From an uncultured Clostridium sp. (GTDB lineage Bacteria; Bacillota; Clostridia; TANB77; CAG-508): DNA of 31,750 bases. Both the position numbers and the translations under genes were made by a program. Positions 1 through 9,200 of the stretch are shown piece after piece. How positions within the stretch are numbered: position 1 is the first letter of the stretch; the number at the start of each line of letters is the position of its first letter. The DNA lies in contig USOV01000006.1 in NCBI GenBank assembly GCA_900556455.1, positions 1-31,750 of the forward strand, read 5' to 3'. The notes under the pieces were generated by a model. The model was given only the letters and a program-made list of their open reading frames with translations, did not search any database and had not been told where the DNA came from.

Positions 1-25
1 TTGAATCTCGATTACTAAAACGTCT

Positions 26-50
26 AAAAGCAAGTCATAGACTTGCTTTT
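26..50. terminator. Bidirectional hairpin terminator after trmB
   Basis: A perfect 11-bp inverted repeat (26-36 with 40-50, loop ATA) begins directly after the trmB stop. On the minus strand it would end the sbp-trmB operon. On the plus strand it is followed by a T-rich stretch, so it could also stop transcription arriving from the left. Confidence 0.7.
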
Positions 51-707
51 CTATTTTAATTTTGCAATTAATGCTTTTATTTTTATTCCTTGTTTTGAAA
101 ACATTTCTTCATGTTCAGTCACAATATTGTCTTCTACATTTTCATTATGTAAATCATATGTGATTTTTACTATTTCAAATCCACTCTGTTTGAAGTAGCT
201 TTGACTTGCCCTAAATAAATCATCATCATCAGTTTTAAAATATATCTCTCCTTGTGGGTTTAAAAATACTTTATATTTTTCTAGCAATGTTGGATATGTT
301 AGCCTTCTTTTGTTATGCCTTGGTTTTGGCCAAGGGTTACAAAAGTTAATGTATATTCTATCTACTGCATCTTTTTCATTTAACATGTTTTGTATCAGTC
401 CTATTTCTTGTGCAGTTATTAATACATTGTCTATTTCCCTGTTATTTGCTAAATATTCTGTTTCTATATTTCTTTTAGCTATTCCTAATACTTCACTTTT
501 TATATCTACAGCAAGATAATTTATTTCTGGATTTTTGCATGCTAATTTTGCAATAAAAGTCCCTTTGCCACAACCTAATTCTAAATGTATTGGTTGTTTT
601 TTCTTGAATTTATTTTCCCAATTTCCTAAATTTTCACATGGGTTATCCACAAAGAACTCACAATTTGCTAATTCTTCTCTTACCCATGGTTTACGTCTCA
701 TTCTCAT
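51..707 (-). CDS. trmB: tRNA (guanine-N7-)-methyltransferase TrmB
   Basis: This is a cytosolic AdoMet-dependent enzyme that methylates G46 in the tRNA variable loop. The predicted protein has 218 residues. It shows the AdoMet loop HLELGCGKGTFI near residues 41-52 and the family signature NFCNPWPKPRHNKRRL near 121-136. I chose the ATG at 707 rather than the upstream ATG at 737 because the family typically begins MRMRxKPW, an AAAGGA site sits about nine bases upstream, and this start overlaps the sbp stop as ATGA, which suggests translational coupling. It is the last gene of the division operon, followed by a hairpin terminator. It has no in-frame CGG and shows no defect. Confidence 0.93.
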   Translation of the reverse strand: MRMRRKPWVREELANCEFFVDNPCENLGNWENKFKKKQPIHLELGCGKGTFIAKLACKNPEINYLAVDIKSEVLGIAKRNIETEYLANNREIDNVLITAQEIGLIQNMLNEKDAVDRIYINFCNPWPKPRHNKRRLTYPTLLEKYKVFLNPQGEIYFKTDDDDLFRASQSYFKQSGFEIVKITYDLHNENVEDNIVTEHEEMFSKQGIKIKALIAKLK

Positions 708-1066
708 TTTGTTTGTCCTTTCTTTCTGTTTGTCCACTTATCTAAATAGTGTCTTCTTATTATTGCAAAGTTTGTAAACATTCTTCCTACGAATACTACT
801 ATGGCTGCTAAGTATATATCTACATTTAACTTTATTCCAAGCCATGTTAAAGCTATTGAAAGAATTGCATTTCCAAAAAATCCTGATATAAATATTTTCA
901 AATCAAAATTTCCTTTTATATTTGATGATATTGCTCCAAATACAGAATCTAATGCAGCCACAATTGCTATTGCTAAATAACCTGAATATGTATATGGAAT
1001 TATTGGCATATTCATTCCAATTATTGCTCCTAAAATACACCCTATTATAATTGCTAGTATTATCAT
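704..1066 (-). CDS. sbp: Small basic membrane protein Sbp (DUF1290)
   Basis: This 120-residue protein is almost entirely hydrophobic, with about three or four membrane segments and a short basic tail (RRHYLDKWTNRKKGQTK). Length, composition and context match the small basic protein family (DUF1290). In Bacillus that gene lies beside ylxW and ylxX in the divIB-ftsA region; its biochemical role is unknown. The ATG at 1066 follows GGAGGT. It overlaps the DUF881 gene upstream and trmB downstream by ATGA, so the three are probably translated as a coupled unit. Confidence 0.9.
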   Translation of the reverse strand: MIILAIIIGCILGAIIGMNMPIIPYTYSGYLAIAIVAALDSVFGAISSNIKGNFDLKIFISGFFGNAILSIALTWLGIKLNVDIYLAAIVVFVGRMFTNFAIIRRHYLDKWTNRKKGQTK

Positions 1067-1779
1067 TGTTCTACCTCCTTTGCATAATCAAATTTTAGAT
1101 CTCCACTATATGCATTTATAAATATATTATTACTTTTTTCTAAAGTAACATCTTTTCCTTCATTATTTTTAGTATCTATATATCCATATTGTTTTTGTGA
1201 TAAACCACTTTCCAAATATGTTATATCTCCTATTGCTTTAACCACATATGGTGAAACTATTCTTTTACCATTTACACCAATATATCCCGCAGTTAAAGCT
1301 ACCACATATGAAGTATTTACGATTCTATTATCATTAATTGATATTGCCTCTGCTCCTGCAGCTTTCAATTCATTTATCAATTCAATCAAATCAACATAAG
1401 TTATTTTTCCATATTTTCCAACTTCTACATCAACTAATGTTACTATTATTCCTTCTCCTTGAACAGCATTTTTTCCAAGCAAATTTCTAGATTTTTCTAG
1501 TTCGCTTTCTAACAATACTGATGCTTCTTTATCTGTAGTTATTGCTTCTTCATATTCTTTAATCATCGAATTAGTTTCCTCTAATTTTTCTAATGCCTCT
1601 GTATATTTAGTTTTAATGGCTGTAATTTCTTTTCTAAGTTCTGTTTCTTGCATTGTTTCTAATGCACTTATATCTGTATAACTTATTGTTTTAAACTGTA
1701 TGAAAATAATAAGTGTTAATATGCAAAACATAATTCCTATTATTATTGAAATTATCAATTGTTCCTTCTTTATCTTCAC
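1063..1779 (-). CDS. DUF881 family protein (YlxW/YlxX-like), second copy
   Basis: The 238-residue protein has an N-terminal membrane anchor (about residues 9-30), a coiled-coil stretch (about 45-100), then the DUF881 core with signatures such as GAEAISIND and NGKRIVSPYVVKAIGD. The domain is expected outside the membrane. Translation appears to start at GTG (1779), which shares its G with the TAG stop of the preceding DUF881 gene and is preceded by AGAGGTGAT. Paired DUF881 genes flanking sbp downstream of ftsQ are typical of Firmicutes division clusters. The function is unknown but probably linked to division or envelope assembly. The two copies share topology but are diverged. Confidence 0.87.
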   Translation of the reverse strand: MKIKKEQLIISIIIGIMFCILTLIIFIQFKTISYTDISALETMQETELRKEITAIKTKYTEALEKLEETNSMIKEYEEAITTDKEASVLLESELEKSRNLLGKNAVQGEGIIVTLVDVEVGKYGKITYVDLIELINELKAAGAEAISINDNRIVNTSYVVALTAGYIGVNGKRIVSPYVVKAIGDITYLESGLSQKQYGYIDTKNNEGKDVTLEKSNNIFINAYSGDLKFDYAKEVEQ

Positions 1780-2501
1780 TATTCATCACCTCTTATTAAA
1801 TGTGCATTACTATATACTCCATTATACTTAGGTATTACTATATTGTCGCTTGTCTGTGGTTCAACAATAACGCCCTCATCTGCCATTAGTTGCAAATATC
1901 CTCCAGGTCTTATCAATGTATTGTATATTGCTTTTGAGCAAATTGCTTTTATTGTAATAGGAACTGTAATTACCTGTCCATTTACCCTTATAATATTGCC
2001 ATCGCATCTAATTGCTGTTGTATTTGTTATCCTATGTTCATTTATTGAAACTGCTTCTGCCCCTGCATTAAAAAGCTCATTTACCACTTGAAGCAAATCC
2101 TCCTCATGAACTAAATATCTAGATAAATTAACTTCATCACTTTCAACATTTCTGTCATCATCGAATTTTATTATTATTCCTTCTCCCTTTACCTCTGTAA
2201 GACCTAATAACATATTGTTTTCTTTTAATTCTTTTTCCGCTTCTGTTGCCTCTTGATTTCCAGCAGTTGCCTCTGTTCTTATCTTTTCAAGGCTTTTTTC
2301 TGCCTTTTCCAATTGCTCATATAATCTATTATATTTTTCCTGTTCACTAAGAACTTCGTCTATTAATTCACTATTCGAAGACAATGTTGTTCCAACAGAG
2401 TTTTCCATATTGTTTACTGTTTTCATTTGAGTAAATATTGCAATTACCAACAATAAACAAACAATCCCTAACGAAATAGCTACTTTTTTATTTTTTATCA
2501 T
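1779..2501 (-). CDS. DUF881 family protein (YlxW/YlxX-like), first copy
   Basis: This 240-residue protein has the same plan as its downstream neighbour: membrane anchor at about residues 7-27, charged coiled coil at about 55-95, then the DUF881 core (GAEAVSINEHR and IRVNGQVITVPITIKAI). The ATG at 2501 lies two bases after the ftsQ stop, with GAAGGTG upstream, so it is probably coupled to ftsQ. The conserved position after ftsQ suggests a role in division or peptidoglycan assembly; no activity has been assigned to the family. Confidence 0.87.
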   Translation of the reverse strand: MIKNKKVAISLGIVCLLLVIAIFTQMKTVNNMENSVGTTLSSNSELIDEVLSEQEKYNRLYEQLEKAEKSLEKIRTEATAGNQEATEAEKELKENNMLLGLTEVKGEGIIIKFDDDRNVESDEVNLSRYLVHEEDLLQVVNELFNAGAEAVSINEHRITNTTAIRCDGNIIRVNGQVITVPITIKAICSKAIYNTLIRPGGYLQLMADEGVIVEPQTSDNIVIPKYNGVYSNAHLIRGDE

Positions 2502-2503
2502 TT

Positions 2504-3293
2504 TTATACACCTTCTTCCCTAAAGTCTTCTCTAAAAAATACCTTGTTTAAATCTTTAACAAAAATTTCTCCCTTTTGTCCTACAGTATCCTTTAGTACC
2601 GCATTTATATTAATAAATTTATCATTTATATTGCTTGAATCTCCAAAATGTATCAATTTATTTTCACCTTCCATTGTAATTAGGAAGTCTCTTTCATTTT
2701 CTATATTTATATTAGTTATTTTTTTGTCTAATCCTTTTTCTTCAGCTGCTTTTTGTATTTGTATAACTGTATTTAATTTCTTTAAATCCACTTCATCTAG
2801 TCTTTTTCCTGGTTCAATATTTTCAGTAGCATAACCAGTAATTGTTGGTACTTCTAATTTTGTTCCAGTAATTTCAAGTATATATCCTTGATTATTTATA
2901 TATGCATATTTATCTTCTAGCGCAATCTCATAAGTTGCCACACGTTCTGTTACCTCAATTTCAATTGTTCCGGTTTAGTTTTCTGTGAATATTTGCACTT
3001 TCTATATAAGGATTTTGTTTTATTTTCTCTATTACACTTATTTTTAAAAATTTAAACATATTTTCATCTACTTGAAGTGTTGATAAATCTCGTATTTCTT
3101 GTGATGTAATTTTATTGTTATTTATTACTTTTATTTCTTTTATATTAAATAAATCCGATAGTAAAAATAACGTTATCGCCACTACTCCCAAAATTAGAAG
3201 GCTTGTCCATCTTAAAATTTTTAATCTTTTTTTCTTCTTTTTAGAAATATTTTGTTTTTTACCTTTTGGTACGTTTTTCTTTTTTGTTTGCAA
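2504..3293 (-). CDS. ftsQ: Cell division protein FtsQ/DivIB, recoded at one CGG
   Basis: Bitopic division protein that links the FtsB/FtsL complex to the septal synthase. Basic cytoplasmic tail, one membrane segment (about 29-47), POTRA-like domain, then a beta domain. Translation probably starts at TTG (3293) behind AAAGGAGG. The frame runs to an in-frame CGG at 2972-2970 and would stop three codons later. Skipping one base there changes the product to RKLNGTIEIEVTER and restores the frame, which ends at 2504, giving about 262 residues, a normal length. No ATG lies close after the break and no ribosome binding site is evident there, so two separate genes are unlikely. FtsQ is usually needed for division, which argues against a plain pseudogene. 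The family assignment is firm; the decoding is inference. Confidence 0.85.
2970..2972 (-). other. CGG +1 recoding site in ftsQ
   Basis: In-frame context on the minus strand is AAC CGG AAC AAT TGA. Reading CGGA as one unit yields Gly and enters the frame ACA ATT GAA, which encodes the conserved IEIEVTER stretch. It is the only in-frame CGG in the gene. Confidence 0.75.
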
Positions 3294-3345
3294 ATTAAAT
3301 CAGCCTCCTTTGTTATATCATCTTTCTTTCGGAAAATGGGTCACT

Positions 3346-3360
3346 GGGGGCTATGCCCCC
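3346..3360. other. GC-rich hairpin between murA and ftsQ
   Basis: GGGGGC and GCCCCC form a six-pair stem with loop TAT inside an otherwise AT-rich 90-bp gap. On the plus strand it is followed by TATTTTTCT. On the minus strand, the direction of the operon, no clear T-run follows, so it may be a processing or attenuation element rather than a terminator. Confidence 0.4.
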
Positions 3361-3383
3361 TATTTTTCTATATGCAAATATTA

Positions 3384-4631
3384 CTACACCACTTCTATTT
3401 GTGCATTTAATTTTTGTAATTTTTTATCAAAATTTTCATATCCTCTTAATATATGTGAAATATTATCTATTGTGCTTTTAGCTTTTGCTCCAAGTGCTGC
3501 GGTACATAATGCAGCTCCACCTCTAAGGTCAGAGGCTTCCATTTCTGCACCATATAATCTTTTACTTCCCTTTATAATTGCAATTTTACCTTCAATCGAT
3601 ACTTTTGCACCCATTTTTTTCAGTTCATTTAAATATTTAAATCTATTATCAAATATATTTTCTACTATAACAGATGTTCCCTTTGCATTTGTTAGCATTG
3701 CTCCAAAAACAGATTGCATATCTGTAGGGAAACCTGGGTATGGCATAGTTTTTATTTCCACAGCTTTTAATTTTTTTGGAGATATTATTTCTATCTTTGA
3801 TTTTTCCTGTTTTATTTTTACGCCTGCTTCTTCCAATTTTGATGTTATTGATTTTATGTCTTCATTATTTACATTATTTATAATTGAATGGCCTCCAGTA
3901 ATTGCAGTCATACAAAGGAATGTTCCTATTTCTATTCTGTCTGGCATAATATTATAACTTACATTTTTAAGTTCTTTTACACCTTGTATTTTTATAACAT
4001 TTTCCCCTGCTCCACTTACCTTTGCTCCCATTCTATTTAGAAATTTTTGCAAATCTACAATTTCCGGTTCCATTGCAGCATTTGTTATTGTAGTTTCTCC
4101 TTCTGCAAGTACAGATGCTAACATTATATTTTCGGTTACCCCAACAGATGGAAAATCTAAGTGTATATCTGCTCCAATTATTTTATCTCTACTGCATATT
4201 ATATAACCAGATTCTTCTTCTATATTAATTCCTAATTTTCTTAATGCTTTTATATGTAAGTCTATTGGTCTTGCTCCAATATCACATCCACCCGGATAAG
4301 AGAATACAGCTGTTTTAAACCTTCCTATTATTGCTCCTGCAAGTATTACAGAAGATCTTAATTTATGCATTAATTCTTTTGGTATTTCTGTTTTTTCCAT
4401 ATCACATGAATCAATAATTATTTTACCATTTTTCCTATCTGTTTTGCAACCTAAAAGCCTTAAAATTTCTAAAGTTATTTTTATATCTTGAATCTTTGGT
4501 ACATTATATAAGACTGTATTTTTCCCACTTAAAATACTTGCTGCAATTATTGGAAGTGATGCATTTTTTGATCCTGCTGCACTTATTTCTCCTTCTAACT
4601 TGTTTCCGCCCTCAATTATGTACTGTGCCAT
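3384..4631 (-). CDS. murA: UDP-N-acetylglucosamine 1-carboxyvinyltransferase MurA
   Basis: MurA transfers enolpyruvate from PEP to UDP-GlcNAc, the first committed step of peptidoglycan synthesis, in the cytosol. The 415-residue length is typical. It carries the Lys-Asn pair (GSKNASLP, K22/N23) and the loop PGGCDIGARPIDLH with the fosfomycin-target cysteine at C116. The ATG at 4631 follows AAGGAAGG. The gene heads the operon that continues through ftsQ to trmB. An inverted repeat (4631-4639 with 4650-4658) brackets its ribosome binding site. It has no in-frame CGG. Confidence 0.95.
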   Translation of the reverse strand: MAQYIIEGGNKLEGEISAAGSKNASLPIIAASILSGKNTVLYNVPKIQDIKITLEILRLLGCKTDRKNGKIIIDSCDMEKTEIPKELMHKLRSSVILAGAIIGRFKTAVFSYPGGCDIGARPIDLHIKALRKLGINIEEESGYIICSRDKIIGADIHLDFPSVGVTENIMLASVLAEGETTITNAAMEPEIVDLQKFLNRMGAKVSGAGENVIKIQGVKELKNVSYNIMPDRIEIGTFLCMTAITGGHSIINNVNNEDIKSITSKLEEAGVKIKQEKSKIEIISPKKLKAVEIKTMPYPGFPTDMQSVFGAMLTNAKGTSVIVENIFDNRFKYLNELKKMGAKVSIEGKIAIIKGSKRLYGAEMEASDLRGGAALCTAALGAKAKSTIDNISHILRGYENFDKKLQKLNAQIEVV

Positions 4632-4658
4632 ATATCACACCTTCCTTTATGTGATATA
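4631..4658 (-). promoter_or_regulatory. Inverted repeat around the murA start and ribosome binding site
   Basis: TATATCACA (4631-4639) and TGTGATATA (4650-4658) form a perfect nine-base inverted repeat whose 10-base centre contains the AAGGAAGG site of murA. It could be an RNA hairpin presenting the site in a loop. A possible -10 (TAATAT, 4661-4656) overlaps one arm, so it may instead be a protein operator. Confidence 0.4.
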
Positions 4659-4685
4659 TTATGCAGATTATGTAAAAAGTGTTAA
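4656..4685 (-). promoter_or_regulatory. Possible murA promoter
   Basis: On the minus strand TTAACA (4685-4680) is followed after 18 bases by TAATAT (4661-4656). Both are partial matches to the housekeeping consensus, and the site is 25 bases before murA. Confidence 0.4.
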
Positions 4686-4764
4686 TGTCCATAATTTCCC
4701 AAACAGCTGAATTTCCTTTAAATTTATACTCCTCCATTTATATTTGTTTTTAATTTTACATAAT

Positions 4765-4793
4765 TTGACTTTTAACTAGAAATTTGGTACAAT
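4765..4793 (+). promoter_or_regulatory. Promoter of the DUF4364 gene
   Basis: TTGACT (4765-4770), a 17-base spacer and TACAAT (4788-4793) make a near-consensus SigA-type promoter. It sits 32 bases before the start codon. Confidence 0.7.
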
Positions 4794-4824
4794 ATTTAAA
4801 GTTTTAAGAAGGGAGCTAAGTGAA

Positions 4825-5376
4825 ATGAAACTTGCATATGATAATGATACTCTTGTAGAAAACAAAGCTTTAATTTTATATGTGTTAGATAAAGTTGGGA
4901 AACCAATTAGTAATACTGCTCTTTTAAAATTAATTACTGGTATAAATAATATGAATTATTTTTACTTTCAACAATTTTTGCTAGATTTAATTGAAACAAA
5001 ATATGTTATAGCTTATGAAAAAGGTAAAGAAACAATATATGAATTAACAGATGAAGGTAGACAAGCTCTAGATTTAGTCAAAGACTTAATTCCTGGATAT
5101 TTAAAATTTAAAGCTGATAATAATTTTAAAGAAAATTTGCGCAAAATAGAAAATGAACTTTCTATAACAGCTGATTTTACTCCCAATGGTGAAAACGATT
5201 ATATTGTAAAATGCCAAATTACCGAAAATAATAGAACAATTTTTGAAATTCAAACTTTTGCAACTTCAAGAGATCACGCAAAAGTTATTGTAGATAACTG
5301 GATGCACAATGCAGATTTAATTTATCCAAAGATTTTAGAAATTTTAGAACATAATGATGTAGAAAATAGAGATTAG
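4825..5376 (+). CDS. DUF4364 family protein (predicted winged-helix regulator)
   Basis: The 183-residue protein has an N-terminal winged-helix-like region (LILYVLDKVGKPISNTALL..., then ELTDEGRQAL), as in PadR/MarR-type regulators. A mixed alpha-beta C-terminal half includes YIVKCQITENNRTIFEI. It resembles the Clostridia family DUF4364; the target is unknown. A near-consensus promoter and an AAGGGAG site precede the ATG at 4825. It is one of only two plus-strand genes in the window and is divergent from murA. A hairpin overlaps its stop codon. Confidence 0.8.
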   Translation: MKLAYDNDTLVENKALILYVLDKVGKPISNTALLKLITGINNMNYFYFQQFLLDLIETKYVIAYEKGKETIYELTDEGRQALDLVKDLIPGYLKFKADNNFKENLRKIENELSITADFTPNGENDYIVKCQITENNRTIFEIQTFATSRDHAKVIVDNWMHNADLIYPKILEILEHNDVENRD

Positions 5377-5396
5377 AATTATATTCTAATCTCTTT
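5368..5396. terminator. Terminator between DUF4364 gene and rRNA methyltransferase
   Basis: A 12-bp stem (5368-5379 with 5383-5394, loop TAT) overlaps the DUF4364 stop codon and is followed by TTAATTACTTT. The two genes converge here, so it probably works in both directions. Confidence 0.7.
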
Positions 5397-5404
5397 AATT
5401 ACTT

Positions 5405-6200
5405 TTAACTTTTTTTCATTAATTTTTGCCTTACATACTCATATGATATTATCCCCGTTGCTACTGCTGCATTTAGGCTTTCTGTTTTTCCGAAGCATTG
5501 GTATTTTTACTTTTTCATCAGCTAAATCTAAAATTTCCTTCGATACTCCATTTGCTTCATTTCCAATTACAATTACTTTCTTTTTATAGTCAATATCATA
5601 AATAGTATTATCTGTTTGTAAAGATGTTGCAACTATATCAAATTTATGCTTTTTTATAGTTTTTAGTGTTTCTACTAAGTCTTGACTTTCTATTACATTT
5701 ACTCTTAGAATTGCTCCCATTGTTGAACGAACTACTTTTGGATTATATACATCTCCACTATTTTTAGATACTATTATTTGTTTTAGTCCTATGCTGTCGA
5801 CTGTTCTTAATATTGTTCCAACATTTCCTGGGTCTTGTACATTATCTAAGACTACTATTATATCTTCTTTAAAATCTATTTTTTCTTCTTTTTGTTCTTT
5901 AGACATAATCGCAAGTAATCCTTGTGGATTTTTCACATCTGTTATACTGCTAAATACTTTTTCTTCTACATATATGCAATTATATTTTGCTATTTCGTAC
6001 ATTATTTTTGGGTCTATTTCTTCGTTTTTTACGCAATTGTCACATGCAATTATTGTTTTTATGTTTGCATCTTCTTGAATTGCTTCTTTTATTAGTTTTA
6101 TTCCTTCAATTACATATTCATTATATTCGTCTCTATATTTTTTTTCTTTTAGCTTTCTAATATGCTTTATTTGCTCATTGTCTTTACTTGTGATTACCAT
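5405..6200 (-). CDS. TrmH/SpoU-family RNA 2'-O-methyltransferase, recoded at one CGG
   Basis: SPOUT-fold AdoMet methyltransferase acting on rRNA or tRNA ribose; the exact target cannot be told from sequence. The N-terminal substrate-binding part (about 1-100) is followed by motif 1, LDNVQDPGNVGTILRT (about 118-132), and motif 2, IVIGNEANGVS (about 210-220). Motif 3 of the knot is interrupted: the zero frame gives IPMLRKNRKPKCSSS and stops at 5439. Skipping one base at the in-frame CGG (5492) restores IPMLGKTESLNAAVATGI, with the conserved Gly and SLN, and the protein ends at 5405 with about 264 residues, a normal length. Without the shift the AdoMet knot would be destroyed. It lies 53 bases after mfd, probably in the same transcript. 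Confidence 0.85.
5490..5492 (-). other. CGG +1 recoding site in the RNA methyltransferase
   Basis: Minus-strand context is ATG CTT CGG AAA AAC. Reading CGGA as a unit gives Gly and then AAA ACA GAA AGC CTA AAT, the motif-3 sequence KTESLN. Gly at this place is highly conserved in the family. Confidence 0.78.
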
Positions 6201-6253
6201 AATACTTCTCCTCTATCTCTTAAAATCCGTCACATCTCATTGGGCTTATATAT

Positions 6254-9200
6254 TTATTTTAAAAATTCCTCAATTTCTTCTATTGTACTATTTACATTTT
6301 TCAAAGTAAATGTAATATATGGATTTATTCCTGTAGAAAATTTTATTCTGTTATTGTAATGCTCTATTAAGTCTGGAATATTTAGTGTAAAGCTTTCTGA
6401 GTCAAAGTAGAATATTATTTTGTTTTCTTTTTGTGTTACTTTTGTTATTCCCATATTTTTACACTTTTCTTTTATTCTTGCTATTCCTATTAAACTAAAC
6501 ATTTCTTTAGGCATTTTTCCAAACCTATCTAGAATATCTTCTGTAACATTTTTTATATCTTCTTCTGTTCTGCATAATGCTATGCTTTGGTATACTTCTA
6601 TTTTTTGTGTACTGTTTGAAATATATGTGTCAGGTATGTAGCTAGATACATTTATGTCTATTGTAACGTCTTGTTCTTCTTCTACTTTTATTCCTTGTGC
6701 TTCTTTTACTACTTCATCTAGCAATTTACAATAAGTATCATATCCAACTTGGTCCATATGTCCATGTTGCATTTCTCCAAGTAAGCTTCCTGCTCCTCTT
6801 ATTTCTAAGTCTCTCATTGCTATTTTAAATCCAGAACCTAATTCAGTAAATTCTTTTATTGCCTTTAACCTTTTATCAGCAGCCTCATTTATTATTTTGT
6901 CTCTTTTATATGTTATATATGCATATGCTTGTCTATTTGCTCTTCCAACTCTTCCTCTTATTTGGTAAAGCTGTGCCAAACCCAGTTTATCCGCATTTTC
7001 TACTATAATTGTGTTTGCATTTGGTATATCTATTCCTGATTCTAATATTGTAGTACAAACTAACACATTTGTATTTCCTGCTACAAAGTCCATCATTATT
7101 TCTTCTATTTCTTTACCTGACATTTTTCCATGTGCAAATGCAACTTTTGCTTCTGGCACTAGTTCTTCTACCTCTCTTGCTTTACTCTCTATTCCTTCAA
7201 CATTGTTAAATAGGTAAAATACTTGCCCACCTCTTTCTAATTCTCTAGTTATTGCCTCTTTTATTACTTCCTTATCATATTCTAATACATAAGTTTGAAC
7301 TGGCCTTCTATTTTGTGGTGGTTCATATAAACAAGACATATCTCTAATTCCTACAACAGACATATGAAGTGTTCTTGGGATTGGAGTTGCTGTCATTGTA
7401 AGAACATCAACATTTGTTTTTAATTGTTTTATTTTTTCTTTATCTTTTACTCCAAATCTATGCTCTTCATCTATAACTAATAAGCCTAAATCTTTAAATT
7501 CCACATCTTTACTTAATATTCTATGTGTCCCAATTACTATATCTACTTCGCCTAGCTTAATTTTTTTTGCAACTTCATCTTGTTTTTTCTTACTTACAAA
7601 CCTATTTAGCAATTCTATTTTTATTGGATAGTTTTTCATTCTTTCCTTAAATGCTTCATATTGTTGGTTTGCAAGTATTGTTGTTGGCACTAAATATGCA
7701 ACCTGTTTTTGGTCCATACATGCTTTAAATGCTGCTCTAATTGCAATTTCTGTTTTACCATAGCCAACATCTCCGCAAAGTAGTCTGTCCATTGGTTTTT
7801 CAGATTCCATATCTTTTTTTACTTCTTCAATACTTCTTAGCTGGTCTTCTGTTTCTACGTATTCAAAACTATCTTCAAATTCTTTCTGCCACTCAGTATC
7901 TTTTGAAAATATATATCCACGTGAATGTTCCCTTTTAGCATATAATTCTATTAATTCTTTTGCAACTTCCTGTAAGTTTTGTTTTACTTTTGCCTTAGTT
8001 TGTGCCCATTCCTTACTTCCGAAGTCTATTTATTTTTGGTGCCCTATCTCCTGTTCCAATATATTTTCTAATATTATCTAAGCTATTTGTTGGAATATAT
8101 AAGATATCATCATCTTTATATTTTAATTTGATATAATCTTTAGTTACATCTCCAGTTTTTATTGTGCTAACTCCAACAAATTCACCAATTCCATTAGTTT
8201 TATGCACAATATAATCCCCAGGCTTTAATTCCGAGAAAATTACAGTTTCACCTTTTTTAAATTCTGAATGTAATCTTCTTTTTTTCTGCACAGTAGCAAA
8301 GATTTCTGATGCAGTAATTACAATCAAATTAAAATCATAGCATTCAAAGCCAGCTGACAATTCACCTTCTGATATCATTATACTGTTCTTATTAATAATA
8401 TTATCATTTATGAATTTTGAAGCAATAGGTACATTTTCTATAAGTAACTTTTTCACCTTTTTTACATTTTCTTTATTTCCACAAAGGATTGCTACTGTTT
8501 TGTTCCCAGCTGCTTCTTGTACTTCCTTAAACAATAAATCCATTGAACTACGAAAAAAGTTAACCTCCCTATAGCTAAAGCTATATCCGTTTCTTTTTGC
8601 ATGCATACTTTGTTTATCAACAAAACCTATATCCTGTTTTTCTAAATATATGGTTTGTTTTGTTTTTATTGTTTCCAAAAATTCTAAATAATTACCTAAT
8701 TTTTTTAAACTATCTGGTACTTGTTTACCTTTCTCCACAATAGATTTTATTAGGTTTTCTGTATCTTTTAATACATTTTCACATCTAATTTTTATTTTGT
8801 TTATTTCATCTAAGAAAATAATATAATCATCACTTAAATAATTTAAAAGATTTTCTTGTTTTGGATAAAATGTATCAAAATATCTATCTATTTTAGTTAA
8901 ATAATTACCTTCTTTTATCTGCTCTATATCTTCATTTTCTCCATATTTTTGGATAAAATTGTTTGTAATTTCATCTAGGCTTTTTTCTAGTACAAATTCG
9001 TGTGCAGGATATATCTCTGTTTTTTCAATTTTTTCTGTTGACCTCTGGCTTACAGTATCAAAATATCTTATTGAATCTATTTCATCGCCCCAAAGTTCAA
9101 TTCTAACACCTTTCTTCTCAGAAATTGCAATATCAATAATTCCGCCCCTTATACTAAATGAACATTTTGCATCTGCCATTTCTGTTCTTTCATAACCTAA

